Positions 37,090 to 46,723 are shown, counted from the stretch's first letter. The stretch: DNA of 64,000 nt from CAIWTU01 sp963815135 (GCA_963815135.1 CAWFFO010000006.1:1-64000); one strand, 5' to 3'. Numbers and translations are program-made. The notes: generated by a model not told the origin, from the sequence alone.

Positions 37090-37629
37090 TTATTTCAGCT
37101 TTACCTTTACTATCTCATTCTCAACTCGTCTGAAAACTGCATCGTCTCCCTTCGCTTGCTTATTCAAACAGAATGCGAAGAAATAGTCCCCGTTCATAGT
37201 CATCCAATATCTTTCAAGTGCAACAATGCAACCCTTCTCGTTGCTTTTTTGAAAATAATAGCCTTTTCGACCTGCTATGTATGTTTCCGTCAATTCTGAT
37301 GTTTGGCTTCGACATTCAGAATGACTTGCGGCAGAGTCTCGGAGACCATTTGCTATTTCCTTCAGAGCAATCGGCTGCGGGTTATTGATTCTGCCCAGGT
37401 TGACTATTAACGCGATTCTTTTCTTCCTGACCTTGGTAGACTCAATAAAAGTATATATGCGACTCTTTTTGTCATTTATGGGCTTTAATAGCTTCATCTG
37501 GGCAGGCAGATTAATTATGAAGTGATCAGTCTTAAAAACCCTCAAACTATTTTCAGATGCAAGACAAGGAGAGCAAATAAACAAAAGGGCCGCAATTACA
37601 CTGTAAAAGCATTCTATTCTGCGAATCAT
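37090..37629 (-). CDS. Exported protein of unknown function, next to Hcp-like gene
   Basis: 179 aa with a signal peptide (IRRIECFYSVIAALLFICSP, cleavage near LAS). The mature part of about 150 residues is mixed alpha/beta with four cysteines (ECRS, KGCI, AFCL and one in the leader) that could form disulfides. No family was recognised. The start at 37629 has GAGGAG 5 bases upstream. It begins 20 bases after the end of the Hcp-like gene on the same strand, so it is a candidate periplasmic immunity protein for that gene's C-terminal domain. This role is inferred from position only. Confidence 0.62.
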   Translation of the reverse strand: MIRRIECFYSVIAALLFICSPCLASENSLRVFKTDHFIINLPAQMKLLKPINDKKSRIYTFIESTKVRKKRIALIVNLGRINNPQPIALKEIANGLRDSAASHSECRSQTSELTETYIAGRKGYYFQKSNEKGCIVALERYWMTMNGDYFFAFCLNKQAKGDDAVFRRVENEIVKVKLK

Positions 37630-37649
37630 ATTAGCTCCTCTCATTTGGT

Positions 37650-38431
37650 TCAATCAGGCTTAAACGCTCGACTTCTGGCTTCTCTAATTCCACTATCAAA
37701 ATACTCTCCTGTTTCGCGGTACCCATGACCCATATCCTCCTTAATGTCGTGATCTTTTTTGATTTTTTGATAGTCCTCATATGCTTCCTTTACGTACCAG
37801 GGCGCTTTTATAAATTCAAGGAACCGGGCTAAAGCAACATCAATCAGAACATCTTTTGCTTTTTCCACTGCCATTATTTTGCAGCCATATACGAATCCCG
37901 GTACAGCCAGCGCAACAAATTTCGCTGCTTTCAGCGGATTCCCGTACTCGTTCATATATGGGTTGGCCTCTTCAGCCTCGATGCCTTTGGGTTCGTAGGT
38001 CCATCTGATATACCTATAAGAAAAGGACACCTTTTCCATGTAAGGAAGGTGCGCGGTATAAGGTGATATGGTGTTGGGCATGAAAGATTCGATTCTGGTT
38101 ATGACGGCGTCTTCCAGGTAATGGGTGAAATAGTGTTCTTCATGTCCGTATTTGTTTACCCTGTACCACTTGATTTCAACGCGCTTGAAGTGCTCTCCGG
38201 TGCATAGCGCCTGATGCAGTTTGGGTGAGCATGGTCATGCGATATGATAATGGAAAGCGGGGAATGGCCGGGCTTGGCGGTGGGAAACCCGTCCATCGGG
38301 TTGTGCGGCATTTCGATTTGATGTGCAAACCAATAGCCGATAAGGCTTCCCTCCCGTCCCTCCATATCACAGAAGCCTTCTATTTTCCCCTGGTTTTTGC
38401 CCTCCATGGTGAAATGACAAGCCAGTGCCAT
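37650..38431 (-). pseudogene. hcp: Hcp/TssD-like type VI secretion protein with C-terminal extension; one frameshift
   Basis: The first about 155 residues match the Hcp tube-protein pattern I know from EvpC-type proteins: ACHFTMEGKNQGKIEGFC, a HQIEMPHNPMDGFPTAKPGH block, then HQALCTGEHFKRVEIKWYR, FTHYLEDAVITRIESFMPN and VSFSYRYIRWTYEPKGIEAE. A single-base break near 38226-38230 splits this into two frames. After it come about 105 residues not in Hcp cores: a hydrophobic stretch (AAKFVALAVPGFVYGCKIMA), an amphipathic helix, and a charged tail. AAAGGAGGGAG precedes the ATG at 38431. It is probably a cargo Hcp (effector fusion). The frameshift may be real or a sequence error. Confidence 0.72.
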
Positions 38432-38758
38432 ATCAACTCCCTCCTTTCCAATATACGAATTAATTAGCTGATTGATTTCTTGTCCCACAAATAAAATTAA
38501 TACTATAAGATATTTAATTTGACAAATATCATGTAAGTGCGTCCCTTGTCAACGCGCAAACCGGATTGTCTACTTGCCTGATGAAACAGTTCTTCCCGGT
38601 TTGTCCGATAATATCCCCACCTCCAGATGACCGACTTGTTTTGTTGAAAATTGTTATCAAAACTGTTACACATAGATGTTAAACAAAATCAAAATTGAAA
38701 GGATGAAAATGCCGGATTTTGGCTTGCTTTGATAAGGGCATTTTCTCTTCGGATACGA
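38432..38758. other. Intergenic region between hcp-like gene and der
   Basis: About 327 AT-rich bases between divergent genes. It contains the candidate hcp promoter (38497-38525) and a stretch with TTGAAA and AACTGTTACACAT that could serve der. No reading frame was recognised. Confidence 0.5.
38497..38525 (-). promoter_or_regulatory. Candidate promoter for hcp-like gene
   Basis: On minus: TTGTCA, 17 bases, TATTAA, about 66 bases before the start codon, in very AT-rich DNA. Confidence 0.4.
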
Positions 38759-40072
38759 ATGAAACCGATTGTTGCGATTGTGGGAAGGCCGAACGTGGGG
38801 AAGTCCACCCTGTTCAACAGGCTGTATGGACGGCGCAAGGCCATTGTCGATGATTTTCCGGGTGTCACCCGGGATCGCAATTATGCCGATGTGGACCGTT
38901 TCGACGTACCGTTCACTCTGATAGACACCGGCGGGTTCGAGCCAGCAAGCAGTGACCGGCTGCTGCAGCAGATGCGGGAGCAGTCGAGGCTTGCCATGGA
39001 AGAGGCGGATGTAATCCTGTTCGTTATGGATGCCAGGGAGGGTCTCACCCCGGCGGACCGTGAGGTCGTCGACATGCTGCGCAAAGTCGAAAAGCCGGTG
39101 TTTTTTCTTGCCAACAAGGTGGAAAGTGAAAAGCAGGTTGCCGATCTGAGTGATTTTTATTCGTTGGGGATCGAGCATGTTTTCCCGGTCTCCGCGGAAC
39201 ATAACAGGGGCGTCGACGACCTGATGGATGAAGTCATCGCCTCATTCCCACGGTCATCTACGACAAAAGAAGATGATGATATTACGAGGATTGCGGTTGT
39301 CGGCCGGCCGAATGTGGGCAAATCGTCGCTGGTGAACCGTCTCCTGGGCTTTGAGCGGGTGGTAGCCAATCCGGTTGCAGGTACTACCAGGGACTCGATC
39401 GATACCTCTTTCACCTGCAATAGCAAACGCTATCTGCTGATCGATACCGCCGGTATCCGGCGCAAGGGGAGAATCAGCCTTCAGGTGGAAACCTACAGCG
39501 TGGTGGACGCCTTGCGCAGCATCGAACGGGCTGATGTCGTTCTCATAGTTCTCAACGCGGAAGAGGGCGTGGTGGAGCATGACGCCAAGATAGCCGGCTA
39601 TGCCTACGAGGCGGGTAAGGCATGTATCTTCGTTGTTAACAAGTGGGACACACTGAAAAAAGACAATTTGACTACGGGCAAATTCATCGAGCAGATAAGG
39701 ATGCAGTTCAAGTACCTGAATTTTGCCCCCGTAGTTTTCGTCTCCGCCGTTACCGGCCAGCGTACCGGCAAGATCATGACCGAAGTGGAAAAAGTCATGG
39801 CCCAGTTCTCGAAACGTATTTCCACATCCGATCTGAATAGGGTGCTGAAGGACGCAACAGAGCGGCACCACCCGCCCCTTGTCCGTGGAAAAAGGGTAAA
39901 ATTCTACTATGCCTCCCAGGTGGGCAGCAAGCCCCCAACCTTTGTCTTTTTTACCAACAGTCCGGAAGGGGTGCATTTTTCCTATGAACGGTATCTGTCC
40001 AACAAGCTGCGGGAAGCTTTCGATTTTTCCGGCGCCCCTTTACGTCTCCTGTTCAGGGGGAGAGAGACATGA
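38759..40072 (+). CDS. der: GTPase Der (EngA)
   Basis: A double GTPase of 50S assembly. The first G domain has GRPNVGKST at residue 9 and DTGGFEP; the second has GRPNVGKSS at about 182, DTAGIRRKG and NKWD. The C-terminal KH-like domain includes ATERHHPPLVRGKRVKFYYASQ-type residues. ATG 38759 gives 437 aa, the usual length; a frame to 38729 is not conserved. Confidence 0.97.
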   Translation: MKPIVAIVGRPNVGKSTLFNRLYGRRKAIVDDFPGVTRDRNYADVDRFDVPFTLIDTGGFEPASSDRLLQQMREQSRLAMEEADVILFVMDAREGLTPADREVVDMLRKVEKPVFFLANKVESEKQVADLSDFYSLGIEHVFPVSAEHNRGVDDLMDEVIASFPRSSTTKEDDDITRIAVVGRPNVGKSSLVNRLLGFERVVANPVAGTTRDSIDTSFTCNSKRYLLIDTAGIRRKGRISLQVETYSVVDALRSIERADVVLIVLNAEEGVVEHDAKIAGYAYEAGKACIFVVNKWDTLKKDNLTTGKFIEQIRMQFKYLNFAPVVFVSAVTGQRTGKIMTEVEKVMAQFSKRISTSDLNRVLKDATERHHPPLVRGKRVKFYYASQVGSKPPTFVFFTNSPEGVHFSYERYLSNKLREAFDFSGAPLRLLFRGRET

Positions 40073-40299
40073 TTGGGGAGCAAATAACTTTACTTGAATT
40101 CATGGATAGTTTATGATGGGCGCGTTTTTCTCCATGATTTCCCCATGATGGGAGCCTTTACGGACCGGGGGAATTTCTTCGGCAAACTTCCTTTGAGTCG
40201 GGCACAATGATTGCTTGACTGTTACCGTCCGGTGATCCGGGTTGTTGCCGACCTTTTTGGCTGGAAATTTTTCTTAATTTTTGCGAGAGAGTTTTTTGC

Positions 40300-42000
40300 A
40301 TGAGTCTTGTCGGTAATCTGGAAGATCTGGGTCTTGGTGAAATCCTGCAGATAGTCAGTCTGAGCAGGAAATCGGGACACCTATCCCTGAGTAGCGGAGG
40401 GCGCGAAGGGAAAATCGTTTTCCGCCACGGCCAGGTTGTCCGCGCTTCCTCAACCAGCTTTCGTCGCGATATGGGAGAAATCCTTGTCGATAAGATGGTA
40501 ATTGACAAGGGAACCCTGGAAAAAGCTCTGACTGCCCAGCAACGGATGGACTCCAGGGAGCGGCTCGGTTCCATACTGGTAAAGCAGTTCGGCATCGATG
40601 CAGAGGTAATAGAAGATGTGGTACGCGAGCAGATCGAAAAAATAGTCTACTCGCTATTTACCTGGTCGGAAGGAACTTTCGATTTCGAACTGCAGGATAA
40701 TGACGTCAACCTCGATGTTACCAGTCTCGATCCGCTGCAATTCAGACTGGATCAGGGTCTGAACCCGCAGTTTCTGGCAATGGAAGGGTCGAGAATCGTT
40801 GATGAAATGCGACATCGGGGTGAACCGTTTGTCGATGGCGATTCTGCTGAATACGAAGATGACTCCGCCGGTGAAGACAATGTGGACCTCGCCTTCGATC
40901 TTTTGCAACAAAAGAATGAGGCGCCGGAAACAGAGGATAACACGGGACGGGAAGACCGTTTTGTTGTTTTGGTTGATGATGACGAATCAACGCGGGAAGT
41001 GATGGAACGGCTTCTCAGTGACAACGGGTATACCTGTTCACCTTTCGAAAAAAGCGAAGACGCTCTGATTTATATCGATACCATTTACCGCGCCGGCAGA
41101 CGGCCGGTCGTCCTCGTCGATCTGATAATGCCGAGAATGGACGGGTCGGGCATCCTCGGGGGGCTGGAACTTCTTGAGTTGATCCATAATAATTTTCAGG
41201 ACCTGCATGTTCTCGTCGTCGCGGATTACAACAACACCGACGCTGAACGAAACGTCCGCGAAATGGGATATCCGTTCCTTGTAAAACCTCGCAAATCTAA
41301 TCTTGATGATGCCGACACCATGCGGTCTTTCGGATCGGCCTTGTCCTCGGAACTGAAGCGTATAACCGGCGGGCAACTGCCCGCGGATTCCGCAGATACG
41401 GTCAATCTTGGTGACGAACTGCGTCTGGAGATGGGAGAAGATCCGGATTACTCCCCCGAAACTTCGGAACGCGACACCGGTATTTCCCTGTTGCGGGGAA
41501 TCCTGGCGGAATTGAACAATCCGGCTCTGGGCGGCGGAATAATTCTCCTCGCTCTACGCTTTGCGTCAGAATTCATGAACAGGGCCGTTATATTCATCAT
41601 CAGGCAGGATGAAGTGGTCGGCCTGGGACAATTCGGCATTGTCGATGCTCCGGGCAAGGCCGATGCGAGGGTGCGGAACATACGTATTCCTCTCAACGAG
41701 GAATCGCCATTTCGACAGGTCGTCGAAAAACAAATGACTGTCAAATCTCCGCCGGACGGTTCGCAATGGAACACGCATCTGTTTGAACGTCTGGCCGGAG
41801 GGGTTCCTGTCGAATTTTTCCTTGGTCCGATAATCAGTGAAGGAAAGGTTGTAGCGCTCCTGTATGGAGACAATCTGCCTGAAAAGCGGAATATCGGCGA
41901 CACCGATACCCTGGAGATATTCCTCTCGCAGGCCGGAATGGCGATGGAGAAAGCGCTGTTGCAGCGCAGACTAAAGGAAAAAAATCAGGAGGGGCATTGA
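40300..42000 (+). CDS. DUF4388-receiver regulator with C-terminal GAF-like region
   Basis: Domain order: DUF4388 (PATAN-like) at about residues 1-165, opening with MSLVGNLEDLGLGEILQIVS; a receiver domain at about 225-350 (VVLVDDDESTRE, phospho-acceptor in VLVDLIMPRMDG, lysine in LVKPRKS); then a region at about 385-555 resembling a GAF-like fold. DUF4388 proteins are common regulators in delta-proteobacteria, including gliding and pili control. It opens the chemotaxis cluster, and its stop overlaps the cheY start. Length is 566 aa. Confidence 0.85.
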   Translation: MSLVGNLEDLGLGEILQIVSLSRKSGHLSLSSGGREGKIVFRHGQVVRASSTSFRRDMGEILVDKMVIDKGTLEKALTAQQRMDSRERLGSILVKQFGIDAEVIEDVVREQIEKIVYSLFTWSEGTFDFELQDNDVNLDVTSLDPLQFRLDQGLNPQFLAMEGSRIVDEMRHRGEPFVDGDSAEYEDDSAGEDNVDLAFDLLQQKNEAPETEDNTGREDRFVVLVDDDESTREVMERLLSDNGYTCSPFEKSEDALIYIDTIYRAGRRPVVLVDLIMPRMDGSGILGGLELLELIHNNFQDLHVLVVADYNNTDAERNVREMGYPFLVKPRKSNLDDADTMRSFGSALSSELKRITGGQLPADSADTVNLGDELRLEMGEDPDYSPETSERDTGISLLRGILAELNNPALGGGIILLALRFASEFMNRAVIFIIRQDEVVGLGQFGIVDAPGKADARVRNIRIPLNEESPFRQVVEKQMTVKSPPDGSQWNTHLFERLAGGVPVEFFLGPIISEGKVVALLYGDNLPEKRNIGDTDTLEIFLSQAGMAMEKALLQRRLKEKNQEGH

Positions 42001-42362
42001 AAAAGATTCTGATAACCGAAGATTCTCCCACCATGCGTTCCCTTCTCGTTTCGACCATAGAATCCCTTGAAGGATACAGTATCGTGGAGGCAAACAGCGG
42101 TTTCGAAGCGCTGCGTCTCCTGCCGCGTGAAAATGTGGATCTGATCATTACCGATATTAATATGCCCGATATAAACGGACTGGAATTGATCAGCTATGTC
42201 AGGAACAATCCAAATTACCAGTCCATACCGCTTTTCATCATCTCCACGGAGGGCGGCGAGAAGGATTTTGAACGGGGAATTTCGCTGGGAGCCGATGAAT
42301 ACCTTGTGAAACCTTTTGATCCCGGCAGGCTTCTCGATCTGATTCGCAGATACCTGGGGTAG
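41997..42362 (+). CDS. cheY: CheY-like single-domain response regulator
   Basis: 121 aa, receiver domain only: ITEDSPTMRS with the acidic pair, phospho-acceptor Asp in IITDINMPDING, the switch threonine position in IISTEGG, and the lysine in LVKPFDP. The TTG start at 41997 overlaps the stop of the DUF4388 gene and follows AGGAGGGG. The partner kinase is presumably the CheA encoded next. Confidence 0.94.
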   Translation: MKKILITEDSPTMRSLLVSTIESLEGYSIVEANSGFEALRLLPRENVDLIITDINMPDINGLELISYVRNNPNYQSIPLFIISTEGGEKDFERGISLGADEYLVKPFDPGRLLDLIRRYLG

Positions 42363-42472
42363 GCAGGAAGACATCCTTCCAAAAAAGCAAATGAGCCACA
42401 GGCCTCCGCGTCTCTGTGACAAACCGTTTTTTTCAAGATTATTCCACTGTTTAGCGGAGCGGGGTTATCCGT

Positions 42473-44524
42473 ATGAACGAAAAAGACAATCCATCGGGGA
42501 AGGCCCTCAAGGATTTTCTGGCCGAGAGCGAAGAGATCATCAACCAGTTGAGCATGGAACTGGTTTCGCTCGGCGACTGCGCAGAAAAGGGTGACTGCGA
42601 TCCGGATGTGGTTAATTCGATATTCCGCGGCGCCCATTCGCTCAAGGGACTTGCCGGGATGCTGGGCTTGTCCGAAATTGCGGAACTGGCTCATAATCTG
42701 GAGAGTCTTCTGGATCTTCTCCGTCTGGGTAAAATTCCCATCACACAGTCTGTGGTTAATGTCCTGTTCGATTCCATGGAGCTGCTGGGAGCTCTTGTCC
42801 GGGCTGCCGGAACGAAAGATTCACCGGCACCGGGAATATCGTCTGCCGTGGACAGGATAAACCACTGTATCGCCGGGGCCGACAAGGCTGCAAAAGTCTC
42901 GCCGCTGGAAGACCTGGGGCTGCCGGATAAGATCCTCAATGCATTCACCGAATACGAAGAGCACAGGCTTCTGGAAAATATCAGAAAGGGAAGAAGTATT
43001 TATTCCCTTTCCGTTTCGTACAGTCTCGCCACTTTTGACAGGGAACTTGCCGAGCTGATAGATTCCCTGAAAAAAAACGGCGAGGTGATAAGTACCCTGC
43101 CAAGCGCCGAAGGGAATATGGAAAATTCCATATCCTTCATGATCCTGGTCGGATCGGATATGGATATCTCCGGTTTCCGCACCATGAAGGACAGTAGTGT
43201 ATTTACCGTTACCAGGCTCGGCTCTCCTTCGGGCAATGATCTCCCTGCCGTGCGGACTTCCCTGCCCGCCGAAAAATCACCGGAAAATCTGTCCGGAATT
43301 TCTTCCGTCCTCGAAGAACAGTCACTGACCGCCAAGAGCGTAAGCCGCACCATGCGCGTCGATATTGGCAAGCTCGACGACCTCATGAATATCGTCGGAG
43401 AGCTGATCCTGTCCCACTCCAACATTGCCGATATTTCGGTCCGCCTGCGCGGCCAGGGGTTTTCCGGTATTGCCGTTGAACTGGGCAAGGTCGCCAAGGG
43501 ACTCGAAAGAAAACTGAACGAACTGCAAAAGGGGGTTATGGAGATAAGGATGACTCCCGTGGGACAACTGTTCGAGAAGATGTCCCGGATAGTCCGGAAA
43601 ATCTCCCGTGAGCAGGGGAAAAAGATCGAACTGAGAATTTTCGGGGCGGATACGGAGCTGGACCGGATGATCATAGAGGATATATCCGACCCGTTGATGC
43701 ATATCATACGAAATTCCATCGATCACGGCATAGAAACTCCCGAAGAGCGGATGAAGAGAGGCAAGGAAGAAAAGGGAATCATACGGCTGGCTTCCTGCCA
43801 GAAGGGAAACCATGTCGTCATCGAGGTCAGGGATGACGGCAGGGGCGTAGATACGGAAAAAGTAAAACACAAGGCGGTAGAAGCGGGTCATATCAGGGAC
43901 GGCGAAAGCCTTTCCGATAAAGAGGCCCTGGACCTGCTGTTTCTCCCCGGTCTCTCAACAGCGGATCAGATAAGCGAAATATCGGGGCGCGGAGTAGGGA
44001 TGGATGTTGTGAGAAACAACATCGAGGCACTTTCCGGCATGGTCGATATAGAAAGTGAAAAGGGTCTCGGGACCTGTGTAACCATAACTCTTCCCATCAC
44101 TCTTGCAATAATCAAGGCGCTTCTCATCACCGCGGCCGGGCGCTCCTACGCGGTTCCCATTACCTCGGTCCAGGAAACCCTGTTCCTTGAAAACGACCAG
44201 ATTCTTACCGTGGAACGGAAGGAAGTCATGCAGCTTCGCGATATGACTCTTCCGCTTCTCCGCCTGTCCAGGTTCTTTGGCACCGGCGGAAGCGGACCGG
44301 CACCCGAGTGCTATTACGTTATTGTCGTAGGCCTTGCTGAAAAGAGGGTAGGAATCGTGGTGGACGACCTTCTCGGGCAGCAGGATATCGTTATAAAACC
44401 ACTCGGGGAGACCCTGCGCGGAATAAAGGGTGTGTCGGGAGCTGCAGACCTGGGTGATCAGCGTACAATTCTCGTCCTTGACGTGGGCGGCATCATTAAT
44501 GAAGCGACAAGGAGCAACGCCTAA
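42473..44524 (+). CDS. cheA: Chemotaxis histidine kinase CheA
   Basis: Hpt domain with phospho-acceptor His55 (FRGAHSLKGLAGML), a variable region at about 110-290 where a CheY-binding P2 would lie, the dimerisation helices (DDLMNIVGELILSHSNI, about 300), and the ATPase domain with HIIRNSIDHGIETPEER, DDGRGVD and GRGVGMDVV. The C-terminal CheW-like P5 domain is at about 540-683. At 683 aa all motifs are intact. The cluster has no methyl-accepting receptor, so input is unknown. Confidence 0.96.
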   Translation: MNEKDNPSGKALKDFLAESEEIINQLSMELVSLGDCAEKGDCDPDVVNSIFRGAHSLKGLAGMLGLSEIAELAHNLESLLDLLRLGKIPITQSVVNVLFDSMELLGALVRAAGTKDSPAPGISSAVDRINHCIAGADKAAKVSPLEDLGLPDKILNAFTEYEEHRLLENIRKGRSIYSLSVSYSLATFDRELAELIDSLKKNGEVISTLPSAEGNMENSISFMILVGSDMDISGFRTMKDSSVFTVTRLGSPSGNDLPAVRTSLPAEKSPENLSGISSVLEEQSLTAKSVSRTMRVDIGKLDDLMNIVGELILSHSNIADISVRLRGQGFSGIAVELGKVAKGLERKLNELQKGVMEIRMTPVGQLFEKMSRIVRKISREQGKKIELRIFGADTELDRMIIEDISDPLMHIIRNSIDHGIETPEERMKRGKEEKGIIRLASCQKGNHVVIEVRDDGRGVDTEKVKHKAVEAGHIRDGESLSDKEALDLLFLPGLSTADQISEISGRGVGMDVVRNNIEALSGMVDIESEKGLGTCVTITLPITLAIIKALLITAAGRSYAVPITSVQETLFLENDQILTVERKEVMQLRDMTLPLLRLSRFFGTGGSGPAPECYYVIVVGLAEKRVGIVVDDLLGQQDIVIKPLGETLRGIKGVSGAADLGDQRTILVLDVGGIINEATRSNA

Positions 44525-44526
44525 GG

Positions 44527-45327
44527 ATGTTCAGACGGTTCTACGGTCTCACTGAGAAGCCTTTCAGCAAAACGCCGGACCCGCGTTTTCTCTACCTGAG
44601 CAGAGGACACCGGGAGGCCCTTGCCAGGCTCCAGTATGCCGTCGAGGAACGTGAAACTGCCCTGCTGACCGGTGAGATCGGCAGCGGCAAGACTACAATT
44701 TCCAGGGCCGTGATGGATTCCCTTGATGATTCATACCGTTTCTGCTTTATCTTCAATCCCGTTCTCACTCCGATTGAGTTCCTTAGGGTTGTAGCCGGCG
44801 GATTGGGCCTTGAAAAACCGGCCGGGGCGAAGGATGAACTGCTCAGGGATATAACCGGTGAATTGTACAGGCTGCACGGCGAAGGCGGTTGCCCGGTGAT
44901 CGTGGTTGACGAGGCGCAGCTGATTCCACAAAGGGAAATATTTGACGAAATCAGACTCCTGACCAATTTCCAGCTGGATGACAAAAATCTGCTGAGCGTT
45001 ATTATCATGGGGCAGCCGGAACTGCGGAAAAATCTGGCGCATCCGGTCTTCGAGCCGCTGCGGCAAAGAATCGGCATCCAGTTCCATCTGGGGCCGCTCG
45101 ATCTCGAGGAGACCATGGAATACATAGATTTCCGGGTCGGAGTGGCCGGAGGAAGAGCCGGACTGTTCTCGCCGGAGGCCATCCAGATGATTTTCGAGAT
45201 TTCCGGGGGCGTCCCGAGAAAAATTAACTCCGTGGCCACCAATGCCCTCCTTGTCGGCTACGGAAAAGAAGCCGCCTGGATCGACGATACCATAATCGAA
45301 GAAGTCAGGAACGAAATGGTAGTGTAA
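44527..45327 (+). CDS. ExeA/GspA-type AAA ATPase
   Basis: An ATPase of the ExeA family with the characteristic start MFRRFYGLTEKPFSKTPDP, Walker A GEIGSGKT (residues about 48-55), Walker B VIVVDEAQ, and the PELRKNL and SGGVPRKIN sensor regions. ExeA proteins help to insert secretins through peptidoglycan; here it lacks the periplasmic domain and sits inside a chemotaxis cluster, so its partner is unclear. Length is 266 aa, starting 2 bases after cheA. Confidence 0.9.
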   Translation: MFRRFYGLTEKPFSKTPDPRFLYLSRGHREALARLQYAVEERETALLTGEIGSGKTTISRAVMDSLDDSYRFCFIFNPVLTPIEFLRVVAGGLGLEKPAGAKDELLRDITGELYRLHGEGGCPVIVVDEAQLIPQREIFDEIRLLTNFQLDDKNLLSVIIMGQPELRKNLAHPVFEPLRQRIGIQFHLGPLDLEETMEYIDFRVGVAGGRAGLFSPEAIQMIFEISGGVPRKINSVATNALLVGYGKEAAWIDDTIIEEVRNEMVV

Positions 45328-45378
45328 GGCGGCAAATGGCGGGGCGATAGCCCCCAGCCCTTAGCAGAGGTTTGAAGA

Positions 45379-46110
45379 ATGAATCTGGCTGATATCAGGA
45401 AAAAGGCGCAAAAAGAAAAAGACACCCGTAATTCCGTTTCCGTGCCCATGCGGATTATACCGGAAGAAATGTCGCCGGAAGATTTCCCGGCCCGCGAGGA
45501 TCAGCCGCCTAAAGAAGAAGCCGGCTCCGTGGAGCGTCTTGATGTGGTGCCGTATGCCGCACAGGAAGTCCGGCGGCGCAATTTTGATCCGCTTGCGGTT
45601 TTGCTCGCCGGCCGCCTTGCCTCCGCGGGTAATGAAGAGTCAACGGATATCATCGACGCCGAGGTTTCCTCCGATAGCCAGGCACCCTGCAAATATCTCT
45701 GTTTCCGGGTTGCCGCCGAAGAATACGCAATCAGTTTGATGGAAATAAAGGAAATCGTAAAGCCCCGCGCGGTTACCGAGGTCCCCCATGCTCCGGATTT
45801 CATAAAGGGGATTATTTCTCTGAGGGGCATGGTTATGCCGGTTTTCGATTTGAGGCTTAGACTCGGATTTCCCGAATCAGATCCGACCGGCATGGAGAGG
45901 TTCATCATTGTCAAGAAAGGGGAAGGTTTTTGCGGACTTATCGTCGACGAAGTCTATCAGGTGATTTCCCTGGATCGGAATCCGATCGAAAAGCCCCCTG
46001 CTGTTCTCGAAGGGGCTGACCGTGAATTCGTGGCCGGTATCGGACGTCGTGACGAGCATGTTTTTATCCTGATGGACCTGGAGAAGGTCCTTGATATTTC
46101 CCTGATCTGA
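45379..46110 (+). CDS. cheW: CheW-like adaptor with N-terminal extension
   Basis: A CheW domain occupies about residues 95-240 (KYLCFRVAAEEYAISLMEIKEI opens it; IKGIISLRGMVMPVFDLRLRLGF is the conserved core). The first about 90 residues are charged and probably disordered, including a KKAQKEKDTR stretch, and are unlike classical CheW. CheW links CheA to receptors. A second CheW follows 119 bases downstream. Length is 243 aa. Confidence 0.92.
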   Translation: MNLADIRKKAQKEKDTRNSVSVPMRIIPEEMSPEDFPAREDQPPKEEAGSVERLDVVPYAAQEVRRRNFDPLAVLLAGRLASAGNEESTDIIDAEVSSDSQAPCKYLCFRVAAEEYAISLMEIKEIVKPRAVTEVPHAPDFIKGIISLRGMVMPVFDLRLRLGFPESDPTGMERFIIVKKGEGFCGLIVDEVYQVISLDRNPIEKPPAVLEGADREFVAGIGRRDEHVFILMDLEKVLDISLI

Positions 46111-46229
46111 TTCCTGTCTCTCCTTTTTGAAATAAGCCGGTACGGAGCGATTTTTTACCTGGGCAATGCGCTGTGGCTGCTCTTTATGTGAACGGGCACA
46201 GCTGCCGGCCCCCGATTCGAGGAATTTGA

Positions 46230-46697
46230 ATGACTGCAGATATTCAGGAGATCAAATTAGTATGCTTCCGGCTTGGCCGGGATATGTACGCCGCGGACAT
46301 CATGCGTGTAAAAGAGATTATCAAGCCGCTGCCGATGGCCGGTCTGCCCGATGCCCCGGATTACATCGAGGGAGCGATAAATCTCCGCGGTTCCGTTATT
46401 CCGGTACTGAGCCTGCGCAAAAGGGTCAGGCTAGCGGAGCCTGCCAATGTCGACGATGCCAGGCTTTTGATCGTTTCCCTTGCCGGACAGGCGTTCGCTC
46501 TGGTGGTGGACGATGTCACGGAAGTAATCTCCGTGCCGGTCAAGGATCTTCGTCCTCCTCCCCACTTTGAAGACAAGGTCGGTTCCGAATATCTCGTCGC
46601 GGTTTGCCTGGTGGATGGTTCGCTCGTCATGCTGCTGAACCTCGATTCGATATTGCGCCCCAATGAGGTGGAAGAGGTCCGTAAACTGGAAATGTGA
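46230..46697 (+). CDS. cheW: CheW-like adaptor
   Basis: 155 aa, single CheW domain: IKLVCFRLGRDMYAADIMRVKEI, then IEGAINLRGSVIPVLSLRKRV and LVVDDVTEVI. It is shorter and more classical than the first copy. The two may serve different receptors or different states of CheA. Its stop lies 26 bases before the next start. Confidence 0.94.
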   Translation: MTADIQEIKLVCFRLGRDMYAADIMRVKEIIKPLPMAGLPDAPDYIEGAINLRGSVIPVLSLRKRVRLAEPANVDDARLLIVSLAGQAFALVVDDVTEVISVPVKDLRPPPHFEDKVGSEYLVAVCLVDGSLVMLLNLDSILRPNEVEEVRKLEM

Positions 46698-46723
46698 ACA
46701 GTATCTGCCCCGAAAGGATTCGT

